Of a stretch of DNA of 64,000 bases, positions 9,211 through 19,076 are shown one piece after another; the first letter of the stretch is position 1; every line of letters starts with the position of its first letter. Made by a program: the position numbers and the translations under genes. The notes below the pieces were generated by a model that made no database searches, was not told the origin of the DNA, and saw nothing but the letters and a program-made list of their open reading frames with translations. The stretch is from assembly GCF_040530035.1 (NCBI RefSeq), contig NZ_JBEWCD010000002.1, positions 1,612,001-1,676,000 of the forward strand. Reading direction: 5' to 3'. Source of the DNA: Roseibium sp. HPY-6 (GTDB taxonomy: Bacteria > Pseudomonadota > Alphaproteobacteria > Rhizobiales > Stappiaceae).

Positions 9211-11313
9211 CTACCGCGTGAAGGCCTGAACGTTGCCGGCATCGACATTGAGGATGTTGCCGGTCGACTTCGCCGAGGCCTCTGACGCGAAAAAGTAGCT
9301 CGCCTCGGCAATGTCTTCCGGTAGTACGGAGCGTTTCAGGAGCGAGCGCTGGCGGTAATGCTCCTCCAGTTCCGACGTATCCTTGCCATAGGCTTGCGCG
9401 CGTTCCTTGAGCCAGCTTCCGGACCAGATCTTGGAACCGCGCAGCACGGCGTCCGGATTGACGACATTGACGCGGATGCCGTCCGGTGCGCCTTCAAGAG
9501 CAAGACAGCGGGCGAGATGCAGCTCCGAAGCCTTGGCCGTGCAATAGGCACTGGCGCCAGGCGAGGCAGCGAGGCCGTTCTTGGAGCCGATAAAGACAAT
9601 TGATCCACCGATGCCTTGTGTCTTCATTGTTTGAAAGGCCGCGCGCGAGACCAGGAAATAGCCGGTGGATAGGATCGACATGTTGCGGTTCCAGAGGTCC
9701 AGAGTTGTCTCTTCGACAGGAGCGGACGAGGCGATGCCCGCATTGGAGAGCAATATGTCGACGCCGCCGAATTCGAGCGCCGCGCGCGCAAAACTGTCGG
9801 CAACGGCATCTTCGCTGGTGACATCCATGGTCACTGTGCGGACGACATCGCTGGAGAAGCGGCCGGACAGGTTTTCAGCGACTGCGGCCAAGGCTTCACC
9901 GTCAATATCGGCGAGGACGACACAGGCACCTTCGCGCAGGAACCGCTCGGCGGTCGCCGAACCGATGCCGCCGGCACCGCCTGTTACAAGAGCGATCTTG
10001 CCGGCAAGGCTTTTGGGTTTCGGCATGCGCTGGAGCTTTGCTTCCTCCAGCAGCCAGTACTCGATGTCGAAAGCCTCCTGCTCCGGCAAACCGCAATAGG
10101 TCGAAACGCTTGATGCTCCGCGCATGACGTTGATCGCGTTGGTATAGAACTCGCCGGAAATGCGTGCCGTCGCCTTGTCCTTGGCAAAGGTGATCATGCC
10201 GACGCCGGGGACAAGGTAAACCACCGCATTCGGATCGCGCAGGGCAGGGCTGTCGTCGTGCTTGCAACGGGCGTAATAGGCGGCGTAGTCGTCGCGGTAT
10301 GCCTCGACAGCCACACCAAGGCCGGACAGTGTTTCACTGATAGCCGGGTTCTCGGGGTCAAAGTCGACCACCAGTGGCCGGATCTTGGTGCGCAGGAAAT
10401 GGTCCGGGCAGCTCGTGCCGAGACGGGCAAGCTGTTCCATGTCCCTGGAGCAGACGAATTCCAGGACAGCGTCGCTATCGTCAAAGTGACCGACCATATG
10501 CTGCTTTCCCGAGACCATGCCGCGGATGGCGGGCATCAGCCTCGAGGCAACGGCTCGGCGTTCGGCCGGAGCAATGGCGCGATGCTTTGAACCGCCAAAC
10601 GCGTCCTTGCCACTTGTTTTGTCCTCAAACCAGGCAATGGCCTTGTTGATGTTTTCGAGCGTGGTTTGGTAACAGGTCCTTGCGTCATCGGCCCAGGTGA
10701 AGAGGCCGTGGCTCTCCAACACGACTCCGCGCGCGTCCGGATTTTCCAGACAGAACTTTTCCAGCCACAGGCCGAGTTCGTATCCGGGACGTTTCCAGGG
10801 CAACCAGCCGATATCGTCGCCGAAGATCTCGCGCGTGATCGCCTTGCTGTCGCTGGAAGCTGCAATCGCGATGATTGCATCGGGATGCATGTGATCGACG
10901 TGTTTTTTCGGCACATAGGCATGCAACGGCGTGTCGATGGAGGCAGCGCGCGGATTGAGGTTGAAGGTGCAATGGGGCAGATAGCCAACCATCTCATCTT
11001 CGAAGTCGACGCCGCGATAAAGCCCCTTCAGCGCCCTGAGCTTGTCCATGTAAAGCGTTGCGAAACCGTCCATCTTGATCGTGCCGACATCGCCGCCAGA
11101 GCCTTTTACCCAGAGAACTTCGGCCGCCTCTCCGGTGAGCGGGTCTTTCTCAAGGACCTTGGCGGAGGTATTGCCGCCGCCATAATTGGTGATGCGCTTG
11201 TCGGAGCCGAGGAGGTTTGAGCGATAGAGCAGCAGTTCGGCCTCGTTCATGCTGGAGGCTTTCTGGTCGTCCCAAAGATCTGCCAGCCGGGACCCGGCCG
11301 CGGAATTCAACAT
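9211..11313 (-). CDS. rhaD: Bifunctional rhamnulose-1-phosphate aldolase / lactaldehyde dehydrogenase
   Basis: This 700-residue fusion has a class II aldolase/adducin-like N-terminal half (about 20-400, with TNYGGGNTSAK and a His-rich MHPDAIIAIA segment). The C-terminal half is an SDR (about 435-700, with TGGAGGIGSATAE, SNAGIASSAP and Tyr-Cys-Thr-Ala-Lys). The first half cleaves L-rhamnulose-1-phosphate to dihydroxyacetone phosphate and L-lactaldehyde; the second oxidises the aldehyde with NAD. This arrangement is known from rhizobial rhamnose loci. It is first in the leftward rhaD-rhaA operon and divergent from rhaR. The start at 11313 is followed by conserved sequence and preceded by GGAGG. 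Confidence 0.94.
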   Translation of the reverse strand: MLNSAAGSRLADLWDDQKASSMNEAELLLYRSNLLGSDKRITNYGGGNTSAKVLEKDPLTGEAAEVLWVKGSGGDVGTIKMDGFATLYMDKLRALKGLYRGVDFEDEMVGYLPHCTFNLNPRAASIDTPLHAYVPKKHVDHMHPDAIIAIAASSDSKAITREIFGDDIGWLPWKRPGYELGLWLEKFCLENPDARGVVLESHGLFTWADDARTCYQTTLENINKAIAWFEDKTSGKDAFGGSKHRAIAPAERRAVASRLMPAIRGMVSGKQHMVGHFDDSDAVLEFVCSRDMEQLARLGTSCPDHFLRTKIRPLVVDFDPENPAISETLSGLGVAVEAYRDDYAAYYARCKHDDSPALRDPNAVVYLVPGVGMITFAKDKATARISGEFYTNAINVMRGASSVSTYCGLPEQEAFDIEYWLLEEAKLQRMPKPKSLAGKIALVTGGAGGIGSATAERFLREGACVVLADIDGEALAAVAENLSGRFSSDVVRTVTMDVTSEDAVADSFARAALEFGGVDILLSNAGIASSAPVEETTLDLWNRNMSILSTGYFLVSRAAFQTMKTQGIGGSIVFIGSKNGLAASPGASAYCTAKASELHLARCLALEGAPDGIRVNVVNPDAVLRGSKIWSGSWLKERAQAYGKDTSELEEHYRQRSLLKRSVLPEDIAEASYFFASEASAKSTGNILNVDAGNVQAFTR

Positions 11314-11379
11314 CTTTTCCTCCCTTGAACGCCTGACAGCTTGCGCCTCTTTGTCTAGAAATTCGCTTGATCATACCGG

Positions 11380-11456
11380 AATGTCAATCAAAAACGCGCA
11401 AAAACAATCATATTGCACTGCAAAATGATCATTTTTGACATTTTTTGATTGACATT
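11380..11456. promoter_or_regulatory. Divergent rha control region with 15-bp inverted repeat
   Basis: A perfect 15-bp inverted repeat (AATGTCAATCAAAAA at 11380-11394 and its complement at 11442-11456) brackets a perfect 14-bp palindrome, AAAATGATCATTTT, at 11422-11435. Each arm contains TTGACA-like sequence facing its own gene, so the arms could be mirrored -35 elements, operators for the DeoR-family RhaR, or both. Location between rhaD and rhaR fits control of both transcripts. Confidence 0.65.
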
Positions 11457-11497
11457 GACTGGTGTAGGTGGAAACGTTCGATTGATGGGAGGACCAG

Positions 11498-12304
11498 ATG
11501 CACGAGAAAGAACGTCACAGGATCATTTTGTCCGCAGTTCAGGATCGTCCGGTTGTGACGGTGCAGGAACTGGTGGCGTTGACAGATTCCTCGGAGGCGA
11601 CAATCCGCAGGGATATTGCACAGCTCCATGTGCAGAAAAAACTGCGGAGGGTTCGTGGCGGAGCAGAGTCCACTCATCCGCCGCAATTCGTGGGTCTGGC
11701 CGGTCGCCCGTTTAGCGTAAACGAAACGATCAATATCGCGCAAAAACGCGCAATTGCGCAAAAAGCCGTCGAGCTCTGCGAGGACGGCGACGCGATCATC
11801 ATCAACGGCGGCACGACGACGTTTCAGATGGTGCATCCGCTGGCGACGAAACGATGCCAGGTTTTCACCAACTCGTTTCCGATCGCGGAGCATCTTCTGA
11901 AGAACTCCAAAAACACGATCATGTTGTCCGGCGGTGTGATCTACCGCGAGCAGAACATCATCCTGAGCCCTTTCGACAATGACGTGACCCGGAACTTCTA
12001 CGCCAAGCGCATGTTCATGGGTGCACAGGGCCTCGGTCCGCTTGGTCTGATGGAAGCCGATCCGCTCTTGATCCAGGCCGAACAGAAGCTGATCGGTCAG
12101 GCGGACGAGCTGGTGGTGCTGGTGGATTCGTCAAAGTTCAACGCAAGGTCCAGCCTGATCCTGTGTCCGCTGGAGCGGATCTCGACCGTTATCACCGATG
12201 ACGGCATTCCGGACAGCGCTGCCAAGATGCTGGAACAGGCAGATATCGAACTGATAGTGGCGCCGGTGAGCGCTGCACAAAGAAAGGCGACCTCGAGCGG
12301 GTAG
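11498..12304 (+). CDS. rhaR: DeoR-family transcriptional regulator of rhamnose catabolism
   Basis: The 268-residue protein has an N-terminal DeoR winged helix-turn-helix (residues 5-60, with SSEATIRRDIAQL) and the sugar-phosphate sensor domain of the family (about 75-255, with INGGTTTFQM and LVDSSKF). DeoR regulators usually repress and respond to a phosphorylated sugar intermediate. It is the first gene of the rightward operon, as in the rhizobial rhaRSTPQUK arrangement, and its probable operators lie in the shared region just upstream. The ATG follows GGGAGG at a proper distance. Naming rests on context as much as on sequence. Confidence 0.9.
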   Translation: MHEKERHRIILSAVQDRPVVTVQELVALTDSSEATIRRDIAQLHVQKKLRRVRGGAESTHPPQFVGLAGRPFSVNETINIAQKRAIAQKAVELCEDGDAIIINGGTTTFQMVHPLATKRCQVFTNSFPIAEHLLKNSKNTIMLSGGVIYREQNIILSPFDNDVTRNFYAKRMFMGAQGLGPLGLMEADPLLIQAEQKLIGQADELVVLVDSSKFNARSSLILCPLERISTVITDDGIPDSAAKMLEQADIELIVAPVSAAQRKATSSG

Positions 12305-12356
12305 CCGGTTTCTGCCGGACCTGGAGGAGGGGCGGCAGTTTTTTAGGGAGGAAGCA

Positions 12357-13349
12357 ATGAAACTCTGGAAATCACTTCTGGCCGCAACCGCTATTGCCGC
12401 CGTGTCCATGACCGGCCCGGCCCAGGCCGAGGACAAGCGCATCGCCCTTGTCGTCAAGGCGCTCGGCATCGGCTTCTTTGAAGCAGCTGCAAAAGGCGCT
12501 GAAGAAGCCGCCAAGGAGCTTGGCGATGTCGAGATCATCTATACAGGGCCGACGGATACCACGGCCGAAGGTCAGATCGAGGTGATCAACGCACTGATTG
12601 CCCAGAAAGTCGATGCCATCGCAATCTCCGCCAATGATCAGGACGCGCTCGTGCCGGCCCTGAAAAAGGCCATGGACCGCGGTATCACGGTCATCTCCTG
12701 GGATTCGGGCGTTGCGGCGGAGGGCCGCCAGTTGCACCTGAACCCGTCGTCCAATCCGCTGATCGGCAACATGATTATCAAACTGGCTGCCGATCATCTG
12801 CCGGATGGCGGTGATGTCGCCGTCTTGTCCGCCTCTGCGACCGCAACGAACCAGAACACCTGGATCGAAGAGATGAACAAGGTGAAGGACAACTATCCGG
12901 GCATCAACGTAGTGGCGACCGTTTACGGCGACGACCTTGCGGACAAGTCCTACCGCGAAGCGCAGGGTCTGATGCAGACCTATCCGGACCTGAAGGCGAT
13001 CATCGCTCCGACATCCGTCGGCATTGTTGCCGCTGCGCAGGCTGTCTCCGATGCGGAAAAGGCGGGGGAAATCAATGTGACCGGGCTGGGTCTGCCATCT
13101 GAAATGGCCGGACATATTGAATCCGGCGCGTCCAAGTCCTTCGCGATCTGGAACCCGATCGATCTCGGCTACTCCGCCACCATGCTTGCTTACAACCTTG
13201 CCACCGGCAAGGCCGAAGCAGCGCCAGGCGCTGAAATCCCGATGGGCCGCATGGGCTCGCTGACGCTCGATGATGGCAATGAAGGCGCGATGGCGGATCC
13301 GTTTGTCTATGACAGCTCCAACATCGACGACTTTAAGGACATCTTCTAA
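12357..13349 (+). CDS. rhaS: Rhamnose ABC transporter substrate-binding protein
   Basis: The 330-residue protein starts with a Sec signal peptide (about 1-24, ending AQA before EDKRI) and continues as a periplasmic binding protein of the ribose/autoinducer-2 type 1 fold (GIGFFEAAAKGAEEAAKEL; AISANDQDAL; VISWDSGV). It would capture L-rhamnose and deliver it to RhaPQT. GGGAGGAAGC lies just before the ATG. The gene is followed by a hairpin that may keep its message more abundant than the membrane components, which is common for binding-protein genes. Confidence 0.94.
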   Translation: MKLWKSLLAATAIAAVSMTGPAQAEDKRIALVVKALGIGFFEAAAKGAEEAAKELGDVEIIYTGPTDTTAEGQIEVINALIAQKVDAIAISANDQDALVPALKKAMDRGITVISWDSGVAAEGRQLHLNPSSNPLIGNMIIKLAADHLPDGGDVAVLSASATATNQNTWIEEMNKVKDNYPGINVVATVYGDDLADKSYREAQGLMQTYPDLKAIIAPTSVGIVAAAQAVSDAEKAGEINVTGLGLPSEMAGHIESGASKSFAIWNPIDLGYSATMLAYNLATGKAEAAPGAEIPMGRMGSLTLDDGNEGAMADPFVYDSSNIDDFKDIF

Positions 13350-13381
13350 GCTGGTCGCAACGACCTTATGGAAACTGTCCG

Positions 13382-13410
13382 GAACCCGGTGCGTTTGCTC
13401 CGGGTTCTTT
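13382..13410 (+). terminator. Intercistronic hairpin after rhaS
   Basis: GAACCCGG (13382-13389) pairs with CCGGGTTC (13400-13407) across a 10-base loop, followed by TTT. It sits between rhaS and rhaT inside an apparent operon, so it is more likely a partial terminator or mRNA-stabilising hairpin than a full stop. Confidence 0.7.
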
Positions 13411-13441
13411 AAGACGAAGTGTTAACTCCAGGCGCCGGGAA

Positions 13442-15001
13442 ATGGTGATGCTTGCGAACACGCAGGGCATAGCAGACGCGCATCCGCGTTCGGATGCTAC
13501 GGTCGGTCCCGTTCTTTCCCTTGCGGGCATTTCCAAGTCGTTTCCGGGCGTCAAGGCGCTCGACGATATCTCGCTGGAGCTATTCCCGGGAGAAGTGACC
13601 GCCCTCGTTGGTGAGAACGGCGCCGGAAAATCCACCATCGTCAAAATCCTGACCGGGATCTACCAGCCGGATGAAGGCGAGATTTCGATTGCGGGCACGC
13701 CGATGACTTTCCCGACGGCACAGGATGCCGGGCGGGCAGGCGTCACCGCAATTCACCAGGAAACCGTCCTCTTTGACGAGCTTTCGGTTGCAGAGAACAT
13801 TTTCATCGGGCACGCACCGAAAACCCGGCTTGGTCTGATCGACCGCAAGGCCATGGTCGAACAGGCGCGGGAGCTGCTTGAGCGGATCGGGGCCCGGATA
13901 GAAGCGACGGTCACGCTCAAGGACCTTGGAATAGCCAACAAACACCTTGTCGCGATCGCAAGAGCGCTCTCCATCGACGCCAGCATCGTCATCATGGATG
14001 AGCCGACGGCGTCCCTGTCGCACAAGGAAATCGAAGAGACTTACGAGCTGGTCGAGCGGCTTAAGGCCGAGGGCAAGGCGATCCTGTTCATCAGCCACAA
14101 GTTCGACGAGATCTTCCGCATCGCCGACCGCTACACGGTGTTCCGCGACGGTCAGATGGTGGGTGCCGGCAGGATTGCGGAGGTGTCCGAGCCGGAACTG
14201 GTCAAGCTGATGGTCGGCCGTTCGGTCGATCAGGTGTTCCCGAAACGAACACCGCAAATCGGCGAGGAAGTCCTGAAAGTGGTCGGCTATTCACATCCAA
14301 CCGAATTCGAGGACATCGGATTTGAGCTGCGCGCCGGTGAAATACTCGGTTTCTACGGTCTGGTCGGTGCGGGTCGCAGCGAATTCATGCAGGCCCTCTT
14401 CGGCGTGACGAAACCCTCCAAAGGCGCGATCCGCATTGACGGTCAGGTTGCCGTCATTCGCGACCCGAACGAAGCGATCCGCCGTGGCATCGTCTATGTG
14501 CCGGAAGATCGCGGCAGGCAGGGGGCCATCAAGGGGTTGCCGATCTTCCAGAATGTCTCGCTGCCGTCGCTTAAGGAAACGTCGCGTAACGGTTTCCTCA
14601 GACTGGCAGCAGAATTCAAACTCGCACGCGAGTACACACAGCGGCTGGACCTGCGCGCGGCGGCGCTCGATCAGGACATCGGCGAACTCTCGGGTGGCAA
14701 TCAGCAAAAGGTGGTCATCGCCAAGTGGCTGGCGACGAAGCCCCGGGTCATCATCCTTGATGAGCCCACAAAGGGCATCGATATCGGTTCCAAGGCCGCC
14801 GTCCATGAATTCATGGCGGAACTCGCAGCACAAGGCCTGGCCGTGATCATGGTGTCCTCCGAGATACCCGAAATACTCGGCATGTCCCACAGGGCAATCG
14901 TCATGCGAGAGGGGCGCATAGCGGCAGAATTCGAGGGGGATGAGCTGACACCGGAAAATCTTGTGCGTGCTGCAGCCGGTATTTCGGAGGTCCGGGTATG
15001 A
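13442..15001 (+). CDS. rhaT: Rhamnose ABC transporter, double ATP-binding subunit
   Basis: The 519-residue protein has the duplicated ATPase layout of sugar importers. The first domain (about 28-260) has Walker A GENGAGKST and Walker B IVIMDEPTASLS. The second (about 275-510) has GLVGAGRSE in the Walker A position, the signature LSGGNQQKVV and IILDEPTKGIDIG. It energises rhamnose uptake at the inner face of the membrane. The second Walker A lacks the canonical Lys, which is usual for this family. Its stop overlaps the rhaP start by four bases (ATGA). Confidence 0.95.
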   Translation: MVMLANTQGIADAHPRSDATVGPVLSLAGISKSFPGVKALDDISLELFPGEVTALVGENGAGKSTIVKILTGIYQPDEGEISIAGTPMTFPTAQDAGRAGVTAIHQETVLFDELSVAENIFIGHAPKTRLGLIDRKAMVEQARELLERIGARIEATVTLKDLGIANKHLVAIARALSIDASIVIMDEPTASLSHKEIEETYELVERLKAEGKAILFISHKFDEIFRIADRYTVFRDGQMVGAGRIAEVSEPELVKLMVGRSVDQVFPKRTPQIGEEVLKVVGYSHPTEFEDIGFELRAGEILGFYGLVGAGRSEFMQALFGVTKPSKGAIRIDGQVAVIRDPNEAIRRGIVYVPEDRGRQGAIKGLPIFQNVSLPSLKETSRNGFLRLAAEFKLAREYTQRLDLRAAALDQDIGELSGGNQQKVVIAKWLATKPRVIILDEPTKGIDIGSKAAVHEFMAELAAQGLAVIMVSSEIPEILGMSHRAIVMREGRIAAEFEGDELTPENLVRAAAGISEVRV

Positions 15002-15981
15002 CGCCGACTTTCCTGAGATCCCGCGAAGCGATCCTCGGTGCCGCCATTCTTGTTCTTGTCGGCGCAATTGCCTCGCGCTTTCCGGCCTTTGTCGCGCCTG
15101 CCAATCTCGCCAACGTCTTCAATGACACGGCACCGCTGATAATCCTGGCGCTCGGCCAGATGGTGGTAATCCTGACTCGATGCATTGATCTGTCGGTGGC
15201 TGCCAATCTTGCTCTGACAGGGATGGTGGTGGCGATGCTCAACACCGCAATGCCCGGCTTGCCCGTGCCTGTGATCCTTGTGATCGCGCTCAGCCTTGGC
15301 GCTCTGATGGGCCTGTTCAATGGTGTGCTCGTCTGGAAACTCGACATTCCTCCGATCGTGGTAACGCTCGGCACGATGACGATCTATCGCGGGATCATCT
15401 TTGTCATTTCAGGCGGCGAGTGGATAAACGCGCACGAAATGAGCGATGCCTTCAAGGCCTTCCCGCGAGAGGTCATTCTCGGCCTGCCGGTTCTCTCCTG
15501 GATCGCGATCTTCGTCGTCCTGGGTTTTGTTGTCCTGATCGGCCGTACAGCGCTCGGGCGTGCCTTCTTCGCCGTTGGCGGCAATCCACACGCCGCCGTC
15601 TATACCGGCATCAACGTCGGCCTAACCCAGTGCGCGGCCTATGTGATTTCCGGCGCGCTGGCTGGGCTGACCGGTTACCTCTGGGTGGCGCGCTACGCGG
15701 TCGCCTATGTCGACATTGCCGGTGGATTTGAGCTGGGAGTCGTCGCGGCCTGTGTCATTGGCGGCATCTCGATAGCCGGCGGTATCGGCTCGGTCGGTGG
15801 TGCACTGCTGGGCGCTCTGTTTTTGGGCATCGTCAAGAATGCCTTGCCGGTGGTCAACATCTCGCCGTTCTGGCAGCTCGCCATTTCAGGCTGTGCCATC
15901 ATCATCGCGGTCGCCTTCAACGCCACGTCCAACCGGACGAAGGGCAGGGTCATCCTGAAAAAAGCGGAACATGCATCATGA
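14998..15981 (+). CDS. rhaP: Rhamnose ABC transporter permease 1
   Basis: The 327-residue protein is an inner-membrane permease of the BPD_transp_2 family with about eight to ten hydrophobic segments. The family landmark MTIYRGIIFVISGG and the C-terminal GIGSVGGALLGALFLG are present. Together with RhaQ it would form the transmembrane channel. It overlaps rhaT and rhaQ by four bases at each end, which indicates translational coupling. Confidence 0.93.
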   Translation: MTPTFLRSREAILGAAILVLVGAIASRFPAFVAPANLANVFNDTAPLIILALGQMVVILTRCIDLSVAANLALTGMVVAMLNTAMPGLPVPVILVIALSLGALMGLFNGVLVWKLDIPPIVVTLGTMTIYRGIIFVISGGEWINAHEMSDAFKAFPREVILGLPVLSWIAIFVVLGFVVLIGRTALGRAFFAVGGNPHAAVYTGINVGLTQCAAYVISGALAGLTGYLWVARYAVAYVDIAGGFELGVVAACVIGGISIAGGIGSVGGALLGALFLGIVKNALPVVNISPFWQLAISGCAIIIAVAFNATSNRTKGRVILKKAEHAS

Positions 15982-16994
15982 GCGTCACCGCAACAGACAC
16001 GACGGCCCCAAAGCGCCGGATTCCGGATCGGCTGAAATCACCGACGCAACGGTTCCTGGGGAGTTGGGAACTGCTCCTGCTCGGCGTTGCGATTGCCGTT
16101 TTCATCCTCAACAGCTTTGCGTCTCCCTACTTTCTCGATCCGTGGAACCTCTCCGACGCAACCTTCAATTTCACCGAAAAGGCGATGATCGCCTTTGCCA
16201 TGGCGCTGCTCATTATTTCAGGTGAGATCGATCTTTCCGTTGCCTCGATCATTGCGCTTGCCTCTACCGCCATGGGGTTTGCGGTTCAGCTTGGCGCGGA
16301 TGTACCGGTTCTGGTGCTGGTGGGTCTCAGTGTCGGGCTGGCCTGTGGAGCGTTCAACGGCATGCTGGTCACCGGCCTTGGCCTGCCGTCCATCGTGGTG
16401 ACCATCGGCACGATGAGCCTGTTTCGCGGCATTTCCTACATCGTTCTCGGCGACAAGGCGTATACCGGCTATCCGTCCGGCTTCGCCTTTTTCGGACAGG
16501 GCTATGTCTGGTGGGTGATCTCGTTTGAGTTCGTACTGTTCGCGCTGTTCGCGGTTATCTTCGCGATTATTCTCCACAAGACCAACTTCGGCCGGGTCGT
16601 CTATGTCGTCGGCAACAACCCGCTCGGCGCGCTCTTTTCCGGCATCCGCGTGACGCGGGTGAAATTCATTCTGTTTCTCCTGACCGGCCTGATGTCCGGT
16701 GTTGCCGCCATTTGCCTGACTTCGCGGCTTGGCGCGACCCGGCCCTCGATTGCCTTTGGCTGGGAGCTGGAGGTCGTCACAATGGTCGTTCTTGGCGGTG
16801 TCAGCATCCTAGGCGGCTCGGGCTCCATCCCGGGTGTCGTGATCGCCGCCTTTGTGATGGGGATGGTGACGTTCGGCTTCGGGCTTTTAAATGTGCCCGG
16901 CATTGTCATGTCGATCTTCATCGGCCTGCTGCTGATCGGGGTCATCGCGCTGCCGCGCCTCGCGCGCCAGGTTCTTGCTAAGCGAAAGGCCTGA
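15978..16994 (+). CDS. rhaQ: Rhamnose ABC transporter permease 2
   Basis: The 338-residue protein is the second BPD_transp_2 permease of the system. It has a longer charged N-terminus (1-40) before the first membrane segment, then [31 protein letters not shown] and [17 protein letters not shown], all typical of RbsC-like permeases. The ATG overlaps the rhaP stop, and rhaU begins 4 bases after its stop. Confidence 0.93.
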   Translation: MSVTATDTTAPKRRIPDRLKSPTQRFLGSWELLLLGVAIAVFILNSFASPYFLDPWNLSDATFNFTEKAMIAFAMALLIISGEIDLSVASIIALASTAMGFAVQLGADVPVLVLVGLSVGLACGAFNGMLVTGLGLPSIVVTIGTMSLFRGISYIVLGDKAYTGYPSGFAFFGQGYVWWVISFEFVLFALFAVIFAIILHKTNFGRVVYVVGNNPLGALFSGIRVTRVKFILFLLTGLMSGVAAICLTSRLGATRPSIAFGWELEVVTMVVLGGVSILGGSGSIPGVVIAAFVMGMVTFGFGLLNVPGIVMSIFIGLLLIGVIALPRLARQVLAKRKA

Positions 16995-16998
16995 CAGG

Positions 16999-17313
16999 AT
17001 GGAGAAATTCGCCTTCAAGATGCAGCTTAACCCTGGTATGGAAGCCGAATACAAAAAGCGTCATGATGAGATCTGGCCCGAACTGGTCGCGCTCCTGAAA
17101 GACGCCGGCATTAAGGATTATTCGATCCATCTCGACCGGGAAACCAACACCCTGTTTGGTGTGCTCTGGCGCGATAGCGATCACAAGATGGACGAGTTAC
17201 CTGCCCATCCGGTGATGCAGAAATGGTGGGCCTACATGGCCGACATCATGGCCTCTGAACCTGACAACAAGCCTGTGGTCACGGAACTTGAAACCGTCTT
17301 TCACCTGGACTGA
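16999..17313 (+). CDS. rhaU: L-rhamnose mutarotase
   Basis: The 104-residue protein interconverts the alpha and beta anomers of L-rhamnose in the cytosol. It has the family's length and blocks: [21 protein letters not shown], including the catalytic His; [15 protein letters not shown]; and the tryptophan-rich [12 protein letters not shown]. The ATG at 16999 follows GACAGG and fits the conserved N-terminus, so an upstream in-frame start inside rhaQ is rejected. It lies three bases before the kinase gene. Confidence 0.95.
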   Translation: MEKFAFKMQLNPGMEAEYKKRHDEIWPELVALLKDAGIKDYSIHLDRETNTLFGVLWRDSDHKMDELPAHPVMQKWWAYMADIMASEPDNKPVVTELETVFHLD

Positions 17314-17316
17314 GAG

Positions 17317-18715
17317 ATGACGAGGCAAATCCGTCATGTCGGTGTGATCGATATCGGCAAGACCAATCTCAAGGTCGCAGTCGTCGATCTGGCGTGCGAA
17401 ACGGAAATTGGCGTCGTGACCCGGCCCAACCGCGTCTTGCCTGGCCCGCCTTACCCGTATTTCGATCTCGCTGGTCACTGGGATTTTGTCTGCGATGCAC
17501 TTCGCGCGTTGAACGAAGAGCACGGCATCGAAGCGCTGTCGGTGACGACCCACGGCGCGAGCGTCGTTTTGCTCAATCGGGACGGTGATCTCGCCGCGCC
17601 GATGCTCGACTATGAATTTGACGGACCTGACACTCTTGCAGCTGAATACGATCTAATCCGGCCAGACTTTGATGAGACTGGCTCACCACGCCTTTCCATG
17701 GGGCTCAATCTCGGGGCGCAGCTTCATTGGCAGCTGAAGTCTGATCCGGACCTTCTTGACCGGATCGCGACCGTCCTGACCTATCCGCAATACTGGACCT
17801 ACAGGCTCACCGGCGTTCTTGCCAACGAGGTCACTTCGCTCGGATGTCACACCGACCTTTGGTCCCCGGCGGGAAACCGGTACTCCTCGCTGGTGACGAA
17901 TCTCGGCCTGACAGAGAAGATGGCGCCCGTCAAAAAGGCTGGCGATCAAGTCGGTAAGCTTCTGCCTCAGGTCGCCGAATGTACCGGACTTGCGGAAAAT
18001 ACGCCTGCTATCTGCGGAATTCACGATTCCAACGCATCGCTTTACCCCCACCTTCTCAGAAGAAACCCGCCTTTCTCCGTGGTCTCCACCGGCACCTGGG
18101 TTATCGCGCTGGCGGTCGGCGGAGACGATGTCGTTCCAGACCCGCAGCGCGACACGCTCATCAATGTGAACGCCTTCGGTGACCCTGTTCCATCGGCGCG
18201 TTTCATGGGGGGGGCGCGAATTCGATCTGGTTATGAAGGGTAGAAACGCTGTTCAAGACCAAGCCGGCACCACACGTGTTCTGCGTGACCGGATCATGCT
18301 GTTTCCTGCTGTTGAGCCTCGCTCCGGGCCTTTTCAGGGACAATTGGCCCGGTGGAGCGTAGCTGAGGAGGACCTGACCGTCGGGGAGAGATATGCAGCA
18401 GTTTCATTTTACCTGGCGATGATGACGTCGGAATGTCTGCTGATGACAGGTGCCCGGGGCCCGGTCATTGTCGAAGGGCCGTTCGCAAAAAACGCGCTTT
18501 ATCTGAAGATGCTGGAAGCCGCCACACAAAGGTCGGTACATACACCTGAAGGGATCGCGACCGGCACAAGCATCGGCGCTGCGCTGCTCCTTGATGAGCA
18601 CAACGTTTCAACGGGGCAAACGACAGTCGCTGAAGAAACAAGCATCGACACAAAGCCCGAACTCCGGTCTTACGCCGGTTCGTGGCGCGACACCGTGCGC
18701 ACGGTTTCAAGGTGA
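17317..18715 (+). pseudogene. rhaK: Rhamnulokinase, FGGY family, split by +1 frameshift
   Basis: Two overlapping frames (17317-18243 and one continuing to 18715) together encode a full FGGY sugar kinase of about 465 residues. The N-terminal part has GVIDIGKTNLKVAVVD and SVTTHGAS; the middle has STGTWVIALAVGG; the C-terminal part has VIVEGPFAKNALYLKML. The frame changes at an eight-G run (18207-18214). With seven Gs the reading passes directly from Arg-Phe-Met-Gly-Gly into Arg-Glu-Phe-Asp. This may be a sequencing error, a recent mutation or a slippage-prone switch. If real, phosphorylation of rhamnulose would fail or depend on slippage. It ends the rightward rha operon. Confidence 0.88.
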
Positions 18716-18891
18716 GGGCGTTTCGATTGGTTTAATGAAGGTCCGCTAAATCAATGTTCGGTTTGGGTTGGCAACCGTCTATTGCCCGGACTCTGTTCTG
18801 GCCATTTAGGGACCACGGAAAACCTCGATCAGCTGGTACTCTTGATCGTCTGCACCAGTGAAAGATCGAGATCGCATATCCGAAACGCCCC

Positions 18892-18907
18892 ATTGCAAAA
18901 TCGGAAA
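18892..18907 (+). promoter_or_regulatory. Candidate upstream activator site before the RTX gene
   Basis: ATTGCAAAATCGGAAA matches, with few differences, a motif found upstream of alg44, the SGNH gene and algD. It lies about 104 bases before the -24 element of the RTX promoter, a usual range for enhancer-binding proteins. The rest of 18716-19076 shows no gene. Confidence 0.5.
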
Positions 18908-19010
18908 CTTCCGTTGCTTTCTTGGAAAGGAAGGTGGCCGGCAGCGAATTGTTGATTTTCAAAGCATTGAAAAATATGAGTTTTTGGAAGTCGCTCCATT
19001 TTTTGGTTAA

Positions 19011-19026
19011 TGGCCCGTTAGCTGCA
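19011..19026 (+). promoter_or_regulatory. Sigma54 (-24/-12) promoter of the RTX gene
   Basis: TGGCCCGTTAGCTGCA fits the -24 TGGC and -12 GC elements with the required spacing; the -12 has C for the usual first T. It ends 50 bases before the ATG. This is the weakest of the five sigma54 sites in the window. Confidence 0.6.
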
Positions 19027-19076
19027 CCTCCTGGCTGATTCGCGCATAGGCGCATCAGCTAAAGGAGTGCAATGCA

